Shown one piece after another: positions 1 to 8,516 of a stretch of 64,000 bases of DNA. The notes under the pieces were generated by a model, which was given only the letters and a program-made list of their open reading frames with translations, was not told where the DNA came from and made no database searches. Source of the stretch: ZC4RG29 sp964521255 (GTDB lineage: Bacteria; Bacteroidota; Bacteroidia; Cytophagales; Cyclobacteriaceae); contig CAZFRM010000002.1 in assembly GCA_964521255.1 (NCBI GenBank), positions 306,671 to 370,670 on the forward strand. Reading direction: 5' to 3'. The position numbers and the translations under genes were made by a program. Position 1 is the first letter of the stretch; each line of letters opens with the position of its first letter.

Positions 1-304
1 CTCTTCCAAATACATAGGGATCACCACCCTTTAAACGAACGACACAGTTGTAACGACTTGCATAAAATACGATCAACTGGTTGATCTCGTCCTGTGAAAA
101 AGTATGATTACCTCTCCGCTTGCCAACATCAACAAGTTTGCACCGTGGGTTAGCATAATCAAGGAGTTCAGGAGCCGCGAGGGCATCATAAAGTATAACG
201 TCAGCCTGTTTTATAGCCTTTATTCCCTTTAAAGTGATCAAATCCGGATCGCCCGGCCCCGCCCCCACTACTATCAGCCTGCGATTTTCGCTCGTTTTCT
301 CCAT
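1..304 (-). CDS. cobA: Uroporphyrinogen-III C-methyltransferase, N-terminal part (truncated by window edge)
   Basis: The first 101 codons of a SUMT/CobA-type methyltransferase, which makes precorrin-2 from uroporphyrinogen III using SAM, the first step towards siroheme. The N-terminus carries the family signature VGAGPGDPDLIT (residues 13-24), and the visible end has the second signature LKGGDPYVFGR at residues 91-101. The ATG at 304 is the only sensible start, because GAGPGDP lies near the N-terminus in this family. It is divergent from nirB, whose product is a siroheme enzyme, which supports a role in siroheme supply. A fusion to other siroheme domains beyond the window edge cannot be excluded. 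Confidence 0.93.
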   Translation of the reverse strand, partial: MEKTSENRRLIVVGAGPGDPDLITLKGIKAIKQADVILYDALAAPELLDYANPRCKLVDVGKRRGNHTFSQDEINQLIVFYASRYNCVVRLKGGDPYVFGR

Positions 305-314
305 ACCTACATCG

Positions 315-367
315 TTTACGTAAAAATACGTATAAAATTACTTGAAAATGTACTTAGTTTACGTAAA
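315..367. promoter_or_regulatory. Paired TTTACGTAAA palindromes in the cobA-nirB divergent promoter
   Basis: The perfect 10-bp palindrome TTTACGTAAA occurs at 315-324 and again at 358-367. The starts are 43 bp apart, close to four helical turns. A further TACGTA lies at 327-332 and a similar TTTACTTGCGTAA at 368-380. All fall in the 101-bp gap between the divergent cobA and nirB starts. This arrangement suggests an operator for one regulator controlling both genes. Which regulator binds is unknown; the nearby NarL-like response regulator is one candidate. Confidence 0.45.
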
Positions 368-405
368 TTTACTTGCGTAATTAGAATTTGTACTGAGTAA
401 ACCTA

Positions 406-2910
406 ATGCAAATGAAACGTATCATTGTTGTGGGGAATGGAATGGTGGGCTACAAGTTTTGCGAAAAACTACGTAACGCCGATAAATCCCAAACCTTTGA
501 GGTCATCGTTTACGGTGAAGAACCCCGCCCCGCTTACGACCGGGTTCATTTAAGCAGTTACTTTTCCGGCTCTACTGCCGAGGATTTGTTGATGGCTCCG
601 GCTTCCTGGTATAAGGAAAATAAAATTCACCTTCATGTGGGTGAGTTGGTAACAGAAATAGATCGCACAGAAAAGAAAATCAAAACACATACCGGAAGAG
701 TTGATCATTACGATTACCTCGTTCTGGCTACGGGCTCAAGCGCTTTCGTTCCGGCAATTCCAGGGGTTGAACGTCATGGTGTTTTTGTTTATCGCACCAT
801 TGAAGATCTCAACCAGATTATAGACTATGGCAAGAAATGTACACGTGCTGCTGTAATGGGCGGCGGGCTGTTAGGTCTTGAAGCAGCAAAGGCTTTGATC
901 GATCTGAATCTCGAAACACATGTTGTTGAGTTTGCGCCGCGCCTTATGCCCAGACAAATTGATGACGCTGCTTCTGAAGTATTAGCGCACAAACTTTCAC
1001 AACTCAACATTAAAATTCATACCGGGAAAAATACCAAAGCAATTGCAGGCAACGGAAAACTGGAAGGGCTTATTTTTTCTGATGATACAAAACTGGATGT
1101 TGAAATGCTGGTGATCTCTGCCGGTATTCGACCCAGGGATGAGCTGGCAAAGTCAAGCGGATTAAATGTGCATGCACGAGGTGGTATTCTCGTTGATGAT
1201 TATTTGCGCACAAATGATGAAAGTATTTTTGCCATCGGTGAGGCTGTCGTGCATAAGAATATGGTTTATGGACTTGTAGCACCAGGCTATGAGATGGCAG
1301 AAGTGGTAGTAAGACAATTGAATGGTGATAAGTCGCGATCATTCTCTGGTTTCGACATGTCTACAAAGCTTAAATTGATTGGCGTTGATGTAGGAAGTTT
1401 TGGCGATCCGTTTGCCGAAACAGCGGGTAGTATTCCCATCGCCTTTAAAGACAAAAGAAAAGGAGTTTATAAGCGCATCAATATTTCCGAAGATGGTAAA
1501 TATTTGCTGGGTGGAATTTTGATCGGTGATGCCAGCAATTACAACATGCTTCACCAAATGGTGATGAATAAAATGCCATTGCCTGAAAATCCAGAATCAC
1601 TTATCGGCATTGGGGGAAATGCAAATGTTGATGAAGCCGCCGGCGTTAAAGGTCTTCCCGATACTGCACAGATCTGCTCTTGCGAAAATATATGCAAAGG
1701 TGAAATCGTAAAACAGGTTACCGAATGCAACGCTACGAAGCTTGATGACATAAAGAAATCAACAAAAGCTTGTACAGGTTGCGGCGGTTGTACACCCCTG
1801 GTAAATGATATATTAAAACTGACGCTTGAATCTTTAGGTCATAGTGTTAAGAAAACTTTGTGTGAGCACTTTGATTATACTCGTCAGGAGCTTTATGATA
1901 TCGTCAAAGTAAAAGGCATCAAGCGTTATGATGACTTGCTCGATTCCCATGGCAAAGGAGATGGTTGTGAAATTTGCAAACCCGCCGTTGCCTCTATTCT
2001 TGCCAGCGTATGGAATGAATTGATTGCTGAACAATCTACCATCCAGGATACCAACGACAGGTATCTCGCCAACATTCAGCGCGGAGGTACCTATTCAGTT
2101 GTTCCCCGTATAGCAGGTGGTGAGATCACTCCGGAAAAATTAATTGCTATTGGTCGTATTGCGAAGAAATACAATCTCTATACGAAAATCACCGGTGGTC
2201 AGCGCATTGATATGTTTGGCGCCCAGGTGGAACAGTTGCCTGACATTTGGGAAGAACTCATCCAGGAAGGTTTTGAAAGTGGCCATGCTTACGGTAAAGC
2301 GCTTCGTACCATTAAAAGTTGCGTAGGCTCAACGTGGTGCAGGTATGGTGTTCAGGATTCAGTTTCGTTCGCAGTATTTATTGAAGATCGTTATAAAGGA
2401 TTGCGTGCTCCGCACAAATTAAAAGGCGCTGTCTCCGGTTGTATCCGCGAATGCGCCGAAGCGCAATCAAAAGATTTTGGAATCATCGCTACAGAAAAAG
2501 GATGGAACCTCTATGTAGGTGGAAACGGAGGAGCAAGACCACAACACGCAAAGCTATTGATAGCGGATGTTGATACAGAAACCTGTGTCAAACTAGTCGA
2601 TCGCTTTCTGATGTTCTATATCAAAACAGCCGATCCCTTAACGCGTACAGCCACATGGTTAAATAAAATAGAAGGTGGTTTGGAATACCTGCGTGATGTA
2701 ATCGTAAATGATTCGTTGGGTATTGGTGAGGAGTTGGAAAACGAAATGAAGGGACTCATTGCCAACTACCATTGTGAATGGAAAAAAGTAGTTGAGACGC
2801 CGGAGCTGCGGGCACAGTTTAAACACTTTGTTAACAGCGAAGAATCAGACCCTACGCTTCAATTCGTGGAAATGCGTGGTCAAAAATGTCCCCCGGATTG
2901 GAAGAAATAA
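406..2910 (+). CDS. nirB: NADH-dependent nitrite reductase, large subunit
   Basis: 834 residues, the usual NirB length. Cytoplasmic enzyme reducing nitrite to ammonium with NAD(P)H. Order of domains: FAD/NAD(P)-binding oxidoreductase (about 1-400, with GNGMVG at 10-15 and the second Rossmann motif GGGLLGLEA at 152-160), a BFD-like [2Fe-2S] region (C424, C426, C456, C459), then the sulfite/nitrite reductase domains. The siroheme-[4Fe-4S] ligands C639, C645, C679 and C683 fit the C-x5-C...C-x3-C pattern. A second ATG at 412 would also work. nirD follows after 60 nt in the same orientation, and cobA is divergent. The partner genes and full ligand set make the call firm. Whether the role is assimilatory or detoxifying cannot be told from sequence. 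Confidence 0.96.
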   Translation: MQMKRIIVVGNGMVGYKFCEKLRNADKSQTFEVIVYGEEPRPAYDRVHLSSYFSGSTAEDLLMAPASWYKENKIHLHVGELVTEIDRTEKKIKTHTGRVDHYDYLVLATGSSAFVPAIPGVERHGVFVYRTIEDLNQIIDYGKKCTRAAVMGGGLLGLEAAKALIDLNLETHVVEFAPRLMPRQIDDAASEVLAHKLSQLNIKIHTGKNTKAIAGNGKLEGLIFSDDTKLDVEMLVISAGIRPRDELAKSSGLNVHARGGILVDDYLRTNDESIFAIGEAVVHKNMVYGLVAPGYEMAEVVVRQLNGDKSRSFSGFDMSTKLKLIGVDVGSFGDPFAETAGSIPIAFKDKRKGVYKRINISEDGKYLLGGILIGDASNYNMLHQMVMNKMPLPENPESLIGIGGNANVDEAAGVKGLPDTAQICSCENICKGEIVKQVTECNATKLDDIKKSTKACTGCGGCTPLVNDILKLTLESLGHSVKKTLCEHFDYTRQELYDIVKVKGIKRYDDLLDSHGKGDGCEICKPAVASILASVWNELIAEQSTIQDTNDRYLANIQRGGTYSVVPRIAGGEITPEKLIAIGRIAKKYNLYTKITGGQRIDMFGAQVEQLPDIWEELIQEGFESGHAYGKALRTIKSCVGSTWCRYGVQDSVSFAVFIEDRYKGLRAPHKLKGAVSGCIRECAEAQSKDFGIIATEKGWNLYVGGNGGARPQHAKLLIADVDTETCVKLVDRFLMFYIKTADPLTRTATWLNKIEGGLEYLRDVIVNDSLGIGEELENEMKGLIANYHCEWKKVVETPELRAQFKHFVNSEESDPTLQFVEMRGQKCPPDWKK

Positions 2911-2970
2911 CTAACGAAGCTGTACCGCTTAAAAGAGGAATCTGACTTTTACACTAAGAAAAATTGAAGT

Positions 2971-3354
2971 ATGGAAATTTTGAACGAAATAAAAACATTC
3001 ACCTCAGATAAGATCAACGAAATTAAAGTTTGGTATAAAGCAGCGCGCACCATTGACTTTCCTGAAAACGGTGGTGCATGCGTTCGGTACAAAGACATGC
3101 AAGTGGCTGTTTTCAATTTCGCCCGTAGAAATGAATGGTACGCTTGCCAGAATCTTTGCCCGCATAAGATGCAAATGATACTTTCACGTGGCATGATTGG
3201 TTCACAGGAAAGCGAACCGAAGGTTGCCTGCCCTTTTCACAAAAAGACCTTCTCTTTAAAATCCGGTGCATGTCTGAATGCAGAAGAAACAAGCATTTCG
3301 GTATTCCCGGTTAAGATTGAGGATGGATTTGTCTTTATCGGCTTCACTAAATAG
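2971..3354 (+). CDS. nirD: Nitrite reductase small subunit, Rieske-type
   Basis: 127 residues, the NirD size, directly downstream of nirB. It has a Rieske fold signature with C63-P-H65 and C87-P-F-H90, so all four [2Fe-2S] ligands are present. From general knowledge, some enterobacterial NirD proteins have the Rieske fold without a cluster; this one should bind a cluster. It likely passes electrons or stabilises the NirB complex in the cytoplasm. The gene is followed by a clear intrinsic terminator at 3381-3413, which closes a nirBD operon. Confidence 0.92.
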   Translation: MEILNEIKTFTSDKINEIKVWYKAARTIDFPENGGACVRYKDMQVAVFNFARRNEWYACQNLCPHKMQMILSRGMIGSQESEPKVACPFHKKTFSLKSGACLNAEETSISVFPVKIEDGFVFIGFTK

Positions 3355-3380
3355 GTTTACTCATACAACTCAGTGCAGCA

Positions 3381-3413
3381 AATGTCAGGCTTTAATTAGC
3401 CTGGCATTTTTAT
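3381..3413 (+). terminator. Intrinsic terminator after nirBD
   Basis: An 11-bp stem (3381-3391 paired with 3398-3408, one G-U pair) with a 6-nt loop is followed by a run of T. It lies 26 nt after the nirD stop. Confidence 0.8.
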
Positions 3414-3490
3414 TTCACGCAAAGCACAAAGAAGTAGTGTATTTTCTTTTTGCGTTCTTAGCGGATAACCTTTGCGTCCTTTGCGTGAAA
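3413..3490. repeat. Imperfect inverted repeat with TTTGCGT units
   Basis: TTTCACGCAAAG at 3413-3424 is the exact inverse complement of CTTTGCGTGAAA at 3479-3490. More TTTGCGT-like units lie between (for example CTTTGCGTC at 3470-3478). This looks like one of the short palindromic interspersed repeats common in Bacteroidota intergenic DNA rather than a gene. It lies between the nirBD terminator and the kinase gene. Confidence 0.55.
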
Positions 3491-3532
3491 AAAGGTTGTG
3501 ATGAAGAATTTATTTAATTTTGATAACAAAGC

Positions 3533-5383
3533 ATGAACCTGAAATTTCGAGAAGCTCAACATAGTCTTAATCGCTTTAGCCGATTGGGATCGCTTTATAT
3601 AGTAGCGTTGAGTGTTGTAGCAACTGTCGTGATTTTGGGGCAGGTGCTTATTCAAATGCATTTGCGTGATCAGCTTACCGATTCCCGCGTAGTGAACGTT
3701 GCGGGCCGTCAGCGTATGCTCAGTCAAAGCATTACAAAATATGCATTGTTCCTCGCACCCGATCAAACAGAGGAAAAGAGAAAAGACATCCACTCAAAAT
3801 TAAGCGCTTCGCTTACGCGATGGAAGATTTCACAAGAGGGACTCCTTCATGGTAATGACAGCCTGAACCTTCCGGGAGGGAATAGTGAAAAAGTGCGGGC
3901 AATGTTTACTGCGATCAGTCCTCATTTTAATACTCTTTATACGAGCGGCTCTCAGATCGATGCTGAGTTGAATAAAAATTTATTGGCCGATTACGAAATA
4001 CTAAAATCTCACATCGACAATATCATTGCGAATGAGTCCATATTTCTCGAAGGTATGGATGGAATAGTTTTTCAGTATGATGCCGAAGCGCTGGCGAAGG
4101 TAACAACACTGAGCAGGCTTGAGTATATACTGATTGCTATTTCGCTATTTGTTATCCTCATGGAAATAATTTTTGTTTTCAGGCCTACAACGCAACAGGT
4201 AAACAAAACCATTAACCAGCTTATTCACTCTGAACAAAACGCCAAACAACTCACGAAGGAGATAGGCGCCTTGTACGGTTCGCTGGAAAAATCATATGAA
4301 CAGCTTTCACAGGTAAATCAACCAACGGAGAATCCAAAACTTTATGCGAAAACAGACAGAGGGGGTAACGTGACTTTCATAGCTGAACTTTTTTCAGATC
4401 TCAGTGGCGTAGATGAAATCAGTCCGATGATGCGTTTATGCGATCTTTTTACAGGGGCCAAACTGGATGATGATTGGATGGATGAAATTGTAGAGCGTGT
4501 CTCAGAAGGAAAAGCATGGCAGGGAGAAATACATTTTAAAGGAAAGGACGACAGTAATCTGTCAAGCGAGATCACAATCATTCCTATCTACAGGGAAGAT
4601 GGGGAAGTAGAAGAGTTGATGGTATTAGGCTCCGACATTACAAAGCAAAAGCATGCTGAAAAGACCATGCGACTGAAAAACCGTGCCGAAGTAGAAAAGA
4701 AAATCAATCAACAAAAATTCCGTTCAGTACTTATCCTGGAAGGACAGGAAGAAGAGCGCAAGCGCATTGCCATGGATATTCACGATGGCATTGGTCAGAT
4801 GTTAACGTCATTAAAATATCAGATTGAATCGCTTGAGAGTAACAACAGTGAAAAAAATGACAGAAAGATCACAGAGATCAAGCAAGGCATTAAGGATGTG
4901 ATAAAAGAAGTGAGGAGGGTAACGTTTAATCTTAAGCCAACGGTGCTTGGTGATTATGGTTTACAGGCAGCGCTTAACGTTTTCATCCAGGAAATTGGAA
5001 AGCTCACGGAAATTCAACTGGCCTTTCGAACGCAAGGTGACATGACTTATCGCCTGCCACAGAAGGTTGAGAATAATATCTTCAGAATAGTTCAGGAGGC
5101 TATCAATAACGCCATAAAATATTCAAACGCAGAAAAAATTGAAGTTCTTCTGCAGCAGAATGAAAATGATTTTGTCATCACCGTGAATGACGAGGGGGAT
5201 GGATTTGATGAGAAAATCATTGAAGCCAGGGATGTAAATATTGAATCAGGCCGGGGATTTTTTAATATGTACGAACGAACTGAGTATATTAACGGGTCGC
5301 TTGAGATACGATCTGCGCCGGGCCAGGGAACGGTGGTCCGCTTATCCGTTCCTTTAAAAAGCGCAGCTACAGTGGACGCATAA
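3533..5383 (+). CDS. NarX/NarQ-like membrane sensor histidine kinase
   Basis: 616 residues. TM1 spans about 20-42 and TM2 about 197-216, enclosing a periplasmic PilJ-type sensor region. That region starts with VNVAGRQRM at 54-62, resembling the nitrate-binding P-box of NarX/NarQ. A PAS-like segment (about 270-375) leads to a NarL-family kinase core: phosphoacceptor H417 in DIHDG, N525/N526 in the N box, DEGDG at 553-557 and GRGFF at 573-577. The response regulator starts 3 nt downstream. Lying next to nirBD, it probably senses nitrate or nitrite, but PilJ domains are also found in other sensors, so the ligand is inferred. Confidence 0.88.
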   Translation: MNLKFREAQHSLNRFSRLGSLYIVALSVVATVVILGQVLIQMHLRDQLTDSRVVNVAGRQRMLSQSITKYALFLAPDQTEEKRKDIHSKLSASLTRWKISQEGLLHGNDSLNLPGGNSEKVRAMFTAISPHFNTLYTSGSQIDAELNKNLLADYEILKSHIDNIIANESIFLEGMDGIVFQYDAEALAKVTTLSRLEYILIAISLFVILMEIIFVFRPTTQQVNKTINQLIHSEQNAKQLTKEIGALYGSLEKSYEQLSQVNQPTENPKLYAKTDRGGNVTFIAELFSDLSGVDEISPMMRLCDLFTGAKLDDDWMDEIVERVSEGKAWQGEIHFKGKDDSNLSSEITIIPIYREDGEVEELMVLGSDITKQKHAEKTMRLKNRAEVEKKINQQKFRSVLILEGQEEERKRIAMDIHDGIGQMLTSLKYQIESLESNNSEKNDRKITEIKQGIKDVIKEVRRVTFNLKPTVLGDYGLQAALNVFIQEIGKLTEIQLAFRTQGDMTYRLPQKVENNIFRIVQEAINNAIKYSNAEKIEVLLQQNENDFVITVNDEGDGFDEKIIEARDVNIESGRGFFNMYERTEYINGSLEIRSAPGQGTVVRLSVPLKSAATVDA

Positions 5384-5386
5384 ACT

Positions 5387-6046
5387 ATGAGTGATAAAAT
5401 AAATATTGTATTAGCTGATGACCATGTGCTGGTCAGGAACGGGATCAAGTCCATGCTTGAATCAGATGCGGATATACAGGTAATCGGCGAAGCTGGGAAC
5501 GGCGTGGAGGCGCTTGAGATAGCCAGTCGTTTGAAGCCACACATTTTAGTATTGGATATTCGCATGCCTGAAATGACAGGACTGGACGCTGCCGCCAGAC
5601 TAAAAAATGTTGCGCCAGATACGAAGGCTGTCATTCTATCTATGCACGACTCAGAAGATTATGTATTGCAGGCATTGGATGCAGGCGCCTACGGATACCT
5701 GTTGAAAGACACCGACAAGAATGAATTTATCAAAGCCCTCAAACAAGTACAATCCGGCAGCAAGTACTTTAGCGGAGCTGTATCAAACGTACTGGCTAAT
5801 CGCTTGCTGAACACAAAGCCCGTTAACAAGATCAATGTAGAGGTGCAAGATCCTTATCACCTCACACGCAAAGAAAAAGAAATTCTACACATGGTAGTAG
5901 ATGGCAAGCAAAATAAACAAATCGCCGACTCCTTAGGAAAAAGTGTCCGCACTATAGAGACCCACCGCTTTAACATCATGAAGAAACTCGGGGTGAACAA
6001 CGCCATTGATATGGTGAACAAGGCGGTGAAGGAGAATCTTATATGA
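5387..6046 (+). CDS. NarL/FixJ-family response regulator
   Basis: 219 residues. N-terminal receiver domain with D11/D12, phosphoacceptor D57 (LVLDIRMP) and K107. The C-terminal LuxR-type helix-turn-helix (about 152-212) starts LTRKEKEIL and includes KSVRTIETHRFNIMKKL. It is encoded 3 nt after the kinase gene and is surely co-transcribed with it. It likely controls nitrogen-oxide genes such as nirBD, though this is inferred from position. A member of the GTCTGAACC repeat family begins directly after its TGA stop. Confidence 0.93.
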   Translation: MSDKINIVLADDHVLVRNGIKSMLESDADIQVIGEAGNGVEALEIASRLKPHILVLDIRMPEMTGLDAAARLKNVAPDTKAVILSMHDSEDYVLQALDAGAYGYLLKDTDKNEFIKALKQVQSGSKYFSGAVSNVLANRLLNTKPVNKINVEVQDPYHLTRKEKEILHMVVDGKQNKQIADSLGKSVRTIETHRFNIMKKLGVNNAIDMVNKAVKENLI

Positions 6047-6093
6047 TTGTCTGAACCGGGATTTTAACCGGGATTTTCAGGATTAAAGGATTT
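6047..6093 (+). repeat. GTCTGAACC-family repeat, left arm of a 39-bp inverted pair
   Basis: Positions 6046-6084 are the exact inverse complement of 7063-7101, a 39-bp perfect match. The repeat begins directly after the response-regulator stop codon with TTGTCTGAACCGGGATTTT and runs on into AAAGGATTT. Related copies lie at 16371-16412 and 33808-33841, each starting at a stop codon. Confidence 0.85.
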
Positions 6094-6316
6094 CACGATT
6101 TAAATGGCCAGAGAGACATCTTTCTTAATATAAACTGGTATCACACGAAATATTTTAAAATTGTTGTTAAATAAATAGGCATATCTCACGGCTTGAAATA
6201 ATAGAGAGCTTGTTTATGAACATAATGAAATGACTGATAAGGGCAGGTTACAAAATTAAATTTCAAGAGATGAATACTGGAAATTAACACGCTTGGTCAA
6301 GTATAAACTCTTTGGA

Positions 6317-7036
6317 ATGATTTCACGATGCATAACATTTATTTTGGTTATCCCGGTCTTTATTTTCCTTTCTTGCTCAAAACGCGAACCTGTGGGTCTT
6401 CTTAAAGATTATGAGGTTTTCTTCACACAAAACGAATCTCACCTGTTCACTTACCTCCAATTGCCTGATAGTGATACTCTGTTTGTGAAATACAAGCCAA
6501 CATTTGAGAACGGGGTAAAATATGTTACAGAATATTCATACACGAAAGAAAGAATACAATCAGAGCGGAAATTTAGAGTAACCGAAAACACCAAAGAGTT
6601 AGTCAAAGACTTGAATTATGATTATTATGACTCAACATCGAATGGTTATACTGTCATTCACGGGAAAATTATAGAGCATGTGAATATTGAGAATAACAAG
6701 CTACATAAGGATGGGAAATACTTTATAGAGTTTACTTCGCCAAATAAATTCGTAACATCTGCAAAAGTGAAGGAAACTTATTTAGCAGATACCGTAATGC
6801 AATGGAAGGGCAAGGTATTGCCTGCATTGAAATTTTCGACGGCTACCAAAATAAGGGGCTTTTTTAAGTACATTCCTATCATTGGTAAAACCTTTGAGTA
6901 CAATGGAACGCTATATTATATAAAAGGTGTTGGTTTAGTAAAAATTACGAGTCACTCACACGAAACTGCTTTCGGACGAGAACTTTTGGATGTCCAAACA
7001 ATAAAGGAAGAAACTCTACCCAATGAGTCTCCATGA
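6317..7036 (+). CDS. Putative lipoprotein of unknown function
   Basis: About 239 residues from the ATG at 6317. A TTG 24 nt upstream would also keep the frame, but the ATG puts a classic lipoprotein signal at the very N-terminus, with lipobox Cys at position 20 (FIFLSC). The mature part has many charged and aromatic residues, probably beta-rich, and no motif I recognise. The gene stands alone between the two arms of a 39-bp perfect inverted repeat, which may mark it as a transferred or movable unit. Function unknown. Confidence 0.7.
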   Translation: MISRCITFILVIPVFIFLSCSKREPVGLLKDYEVFFTQNESHLFTYLQLPDSDTLFVKYKPTFENGVKYVTEYSYTKERIQSERKFRVTENTKELVKDLNYDYYDSTSNGYTVIHGKIIEHVNIENNKLHKDGKYFIEFTSPNKFVTSAKVKETYLADTVMQWKGKVLPALKFSTATKIRGFFKYIPIIGKTFEYNGTLYYIKGVGLVKITSHSHETAFGRELLDVQTIKEETLPNESP

Positions 7037-7045
7037 TCTATTTGC

Positions 7046-7101
7046 AAATCCTTTAATCCTTCAATCCTGAAAATCCCGGTTAAAATCCCGGTTCAGACAA
7101 T
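7046..7101 (-). repeat. GTCTGAACC-family repeat, right arm of the inverted pair
   Basis: Read on the minus strand, it starts 2 nt after the stop of the FG-GAP gene. 7063-7101 pairs perfectly with 6046-6084. 7046-7062 adds AATCCTTTAATCC-type units not fully present in the left arm. Confidence 0.85.
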
Positions 7102-7102
7102 T

Positions 7103-8221
7103 TTATTTTCCCCAGTACACTTTTAAATTATGCGTCGCTCTTCCAGCAGCGATAATGTCTTTCTTCCCGTCACCATTCAAGTCTGCAACTTGCAGGTCTT
7201 CGCAGGCCATGCCATTTTCATCAACCCAATAATCTTTCCAGCCAGTGCCCTGGGCGTTATCTAAAACAAAAATTTTTACACCTACTTTATCTTCACTGTT
7301 TGGTTCTCGCCAGCCAACAACGATCTGATCATTTCCTGATCCATTAAAGTCAGCAGTAGCTAAGGCATGACCTTGTTTGATATCGGAAGTTAATACCATG
7401 CGTTTTGTAGGGTCACTAAAAAAATAAACGGTCAGCTCATTGCCGTGCATGGGCTCAACGCCGGTCATAATTTTTTGCTTGCCCAGTTTTCCTACCCGTA
7501 TCTCGCCGAAACTGTGATCTTTTATAAACCAATCTTGTGGGGCACGCCATTTTCCATTCTCAAATGAAAATAGTTTAATACCTTCTTTTCCACCAATGTA
7601 GATCATCTCACTTTGTCCGTTTTCTATTACATCAAAATTATGCGTCATGTGCAAAGACTGATCAATGAGTGAATACGTCCATTGTTGCCTGGGATCCTTT
7701 GGCATTTTATAAGCGAATATTTTTACCCCCTCTCCTGCCCCATCTTTATTTCCTAATCCATGTAATGGCACTACAACAAGATGATATTCATTTTCTGTTG
7801 CACGAACCCAGCGCATGCGGTGAGTGGTAACTTCATGATGCAGTTCTACTGCCGTCCATTGTTGAGTCGGGTCATCTGGTCGTATTAAATAATGCACCGA
7901 ACCCGACTTCGATGTATCGGATGTTTCACCAGGATTCCACTGCGCACCAACGGCTACCTCTACTTTTCCATCGCCATCAATATCACGGGCAGCAATACAA
8001 ACATTATCTGACTCGGTAAGATTTTCTATCATCACGAATCGCTTCCAATCGCCGTTACGATACCAGACGAATTGTTTTTTATCGGCCAGCAGAATATCCG
8101 GTTTCCCGTCTCCGTCTACATCACCAATGGCAAGTCCATAACCGATGGAGACATTGGTATCGAGAACTTGTGTTTCAAATTTTGGTTGTTTGTCAGTTAT
8201 TGAGAAGAAAGCTGAAGACAA
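7103..8221 (-). CDS. FG-GAP/VCBS repeat protein, possible N-terminal frameshift
   Basis: 372 residues with several calcium-binding-type loops of FG-GAP/VCBS repeats, for example DVDGDGKPDI, DIDGDGKVEV, DFNGSGNDQI and DLNGDGKKDI. These form beta-propeller blades in exported proteins. The frame opens only with a TTG at 8221, and an in-frame stop lies five codons upstream. An ATG at 8237 in another frame encodes a signal-like start, MIHFILVFSFLL, that runs into the same region. A single-base shift would join it to this frame and give an exported protein. So either the gene is frameshifted or the assembly has an indel. It is divergent from the cytochrome gene. Confidence 0.75.
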   Translation of the reverse strand: MSSAFFSITDKQPKFETQVLDTNVSIGYGLAIGDVDGDGKPDILLADKKQFVWYRNGDWKRFVMIENLTESDNVCIAARDIDGDGKVEVAVGAQWNPGETSDTSKSGSVHYLIRPDDPTQQWTAVELHHEVTTHRMRWVRATENEYHLVVVPLHGLGNKDGAGEGVKIFAYKMPKDPRQQWTYSLIDQSLHMTHNFDVIENGQSEMIYIGGKEGIKLFSFENGKWRAPQDWFIKDHSFGEIRVGKLGKQKIMTGVEPMHGNELTVYFFSDPTKRMVLTSDIKQGHALATADFNGSGNDQIVVGWREPNSEDKVGVKIFVLDNAQGTGWKDYWVDENGMACEDLQVADLNGDGKKDIIAAGRATHNLKVYWGK

Positions 8222-8516
8222 GAATGAAGTGGATCATGGTGAGAAATTTGAAATAATATAAATATCCATAACTATTAACGAAAGGTCAATAAGACGATCA
8301 CATAGTTTCACTCTTCAAATGTAGAATGATAATAAACTGTAAAATATTTTCACGACCCTGATCAATTATATAACATTCCTTTTTATTTTAGATAATTCCT
8401 AAGTCCGGGAGATTGGTCGTGATGTCACATCTCAAATCGCGCAGCGGAGTGTAGCAAGGATCATAAGGCTTAAGGATTAAGTCAGTGAAACACCTAACCA
8501 AAACATACCAATCTCC

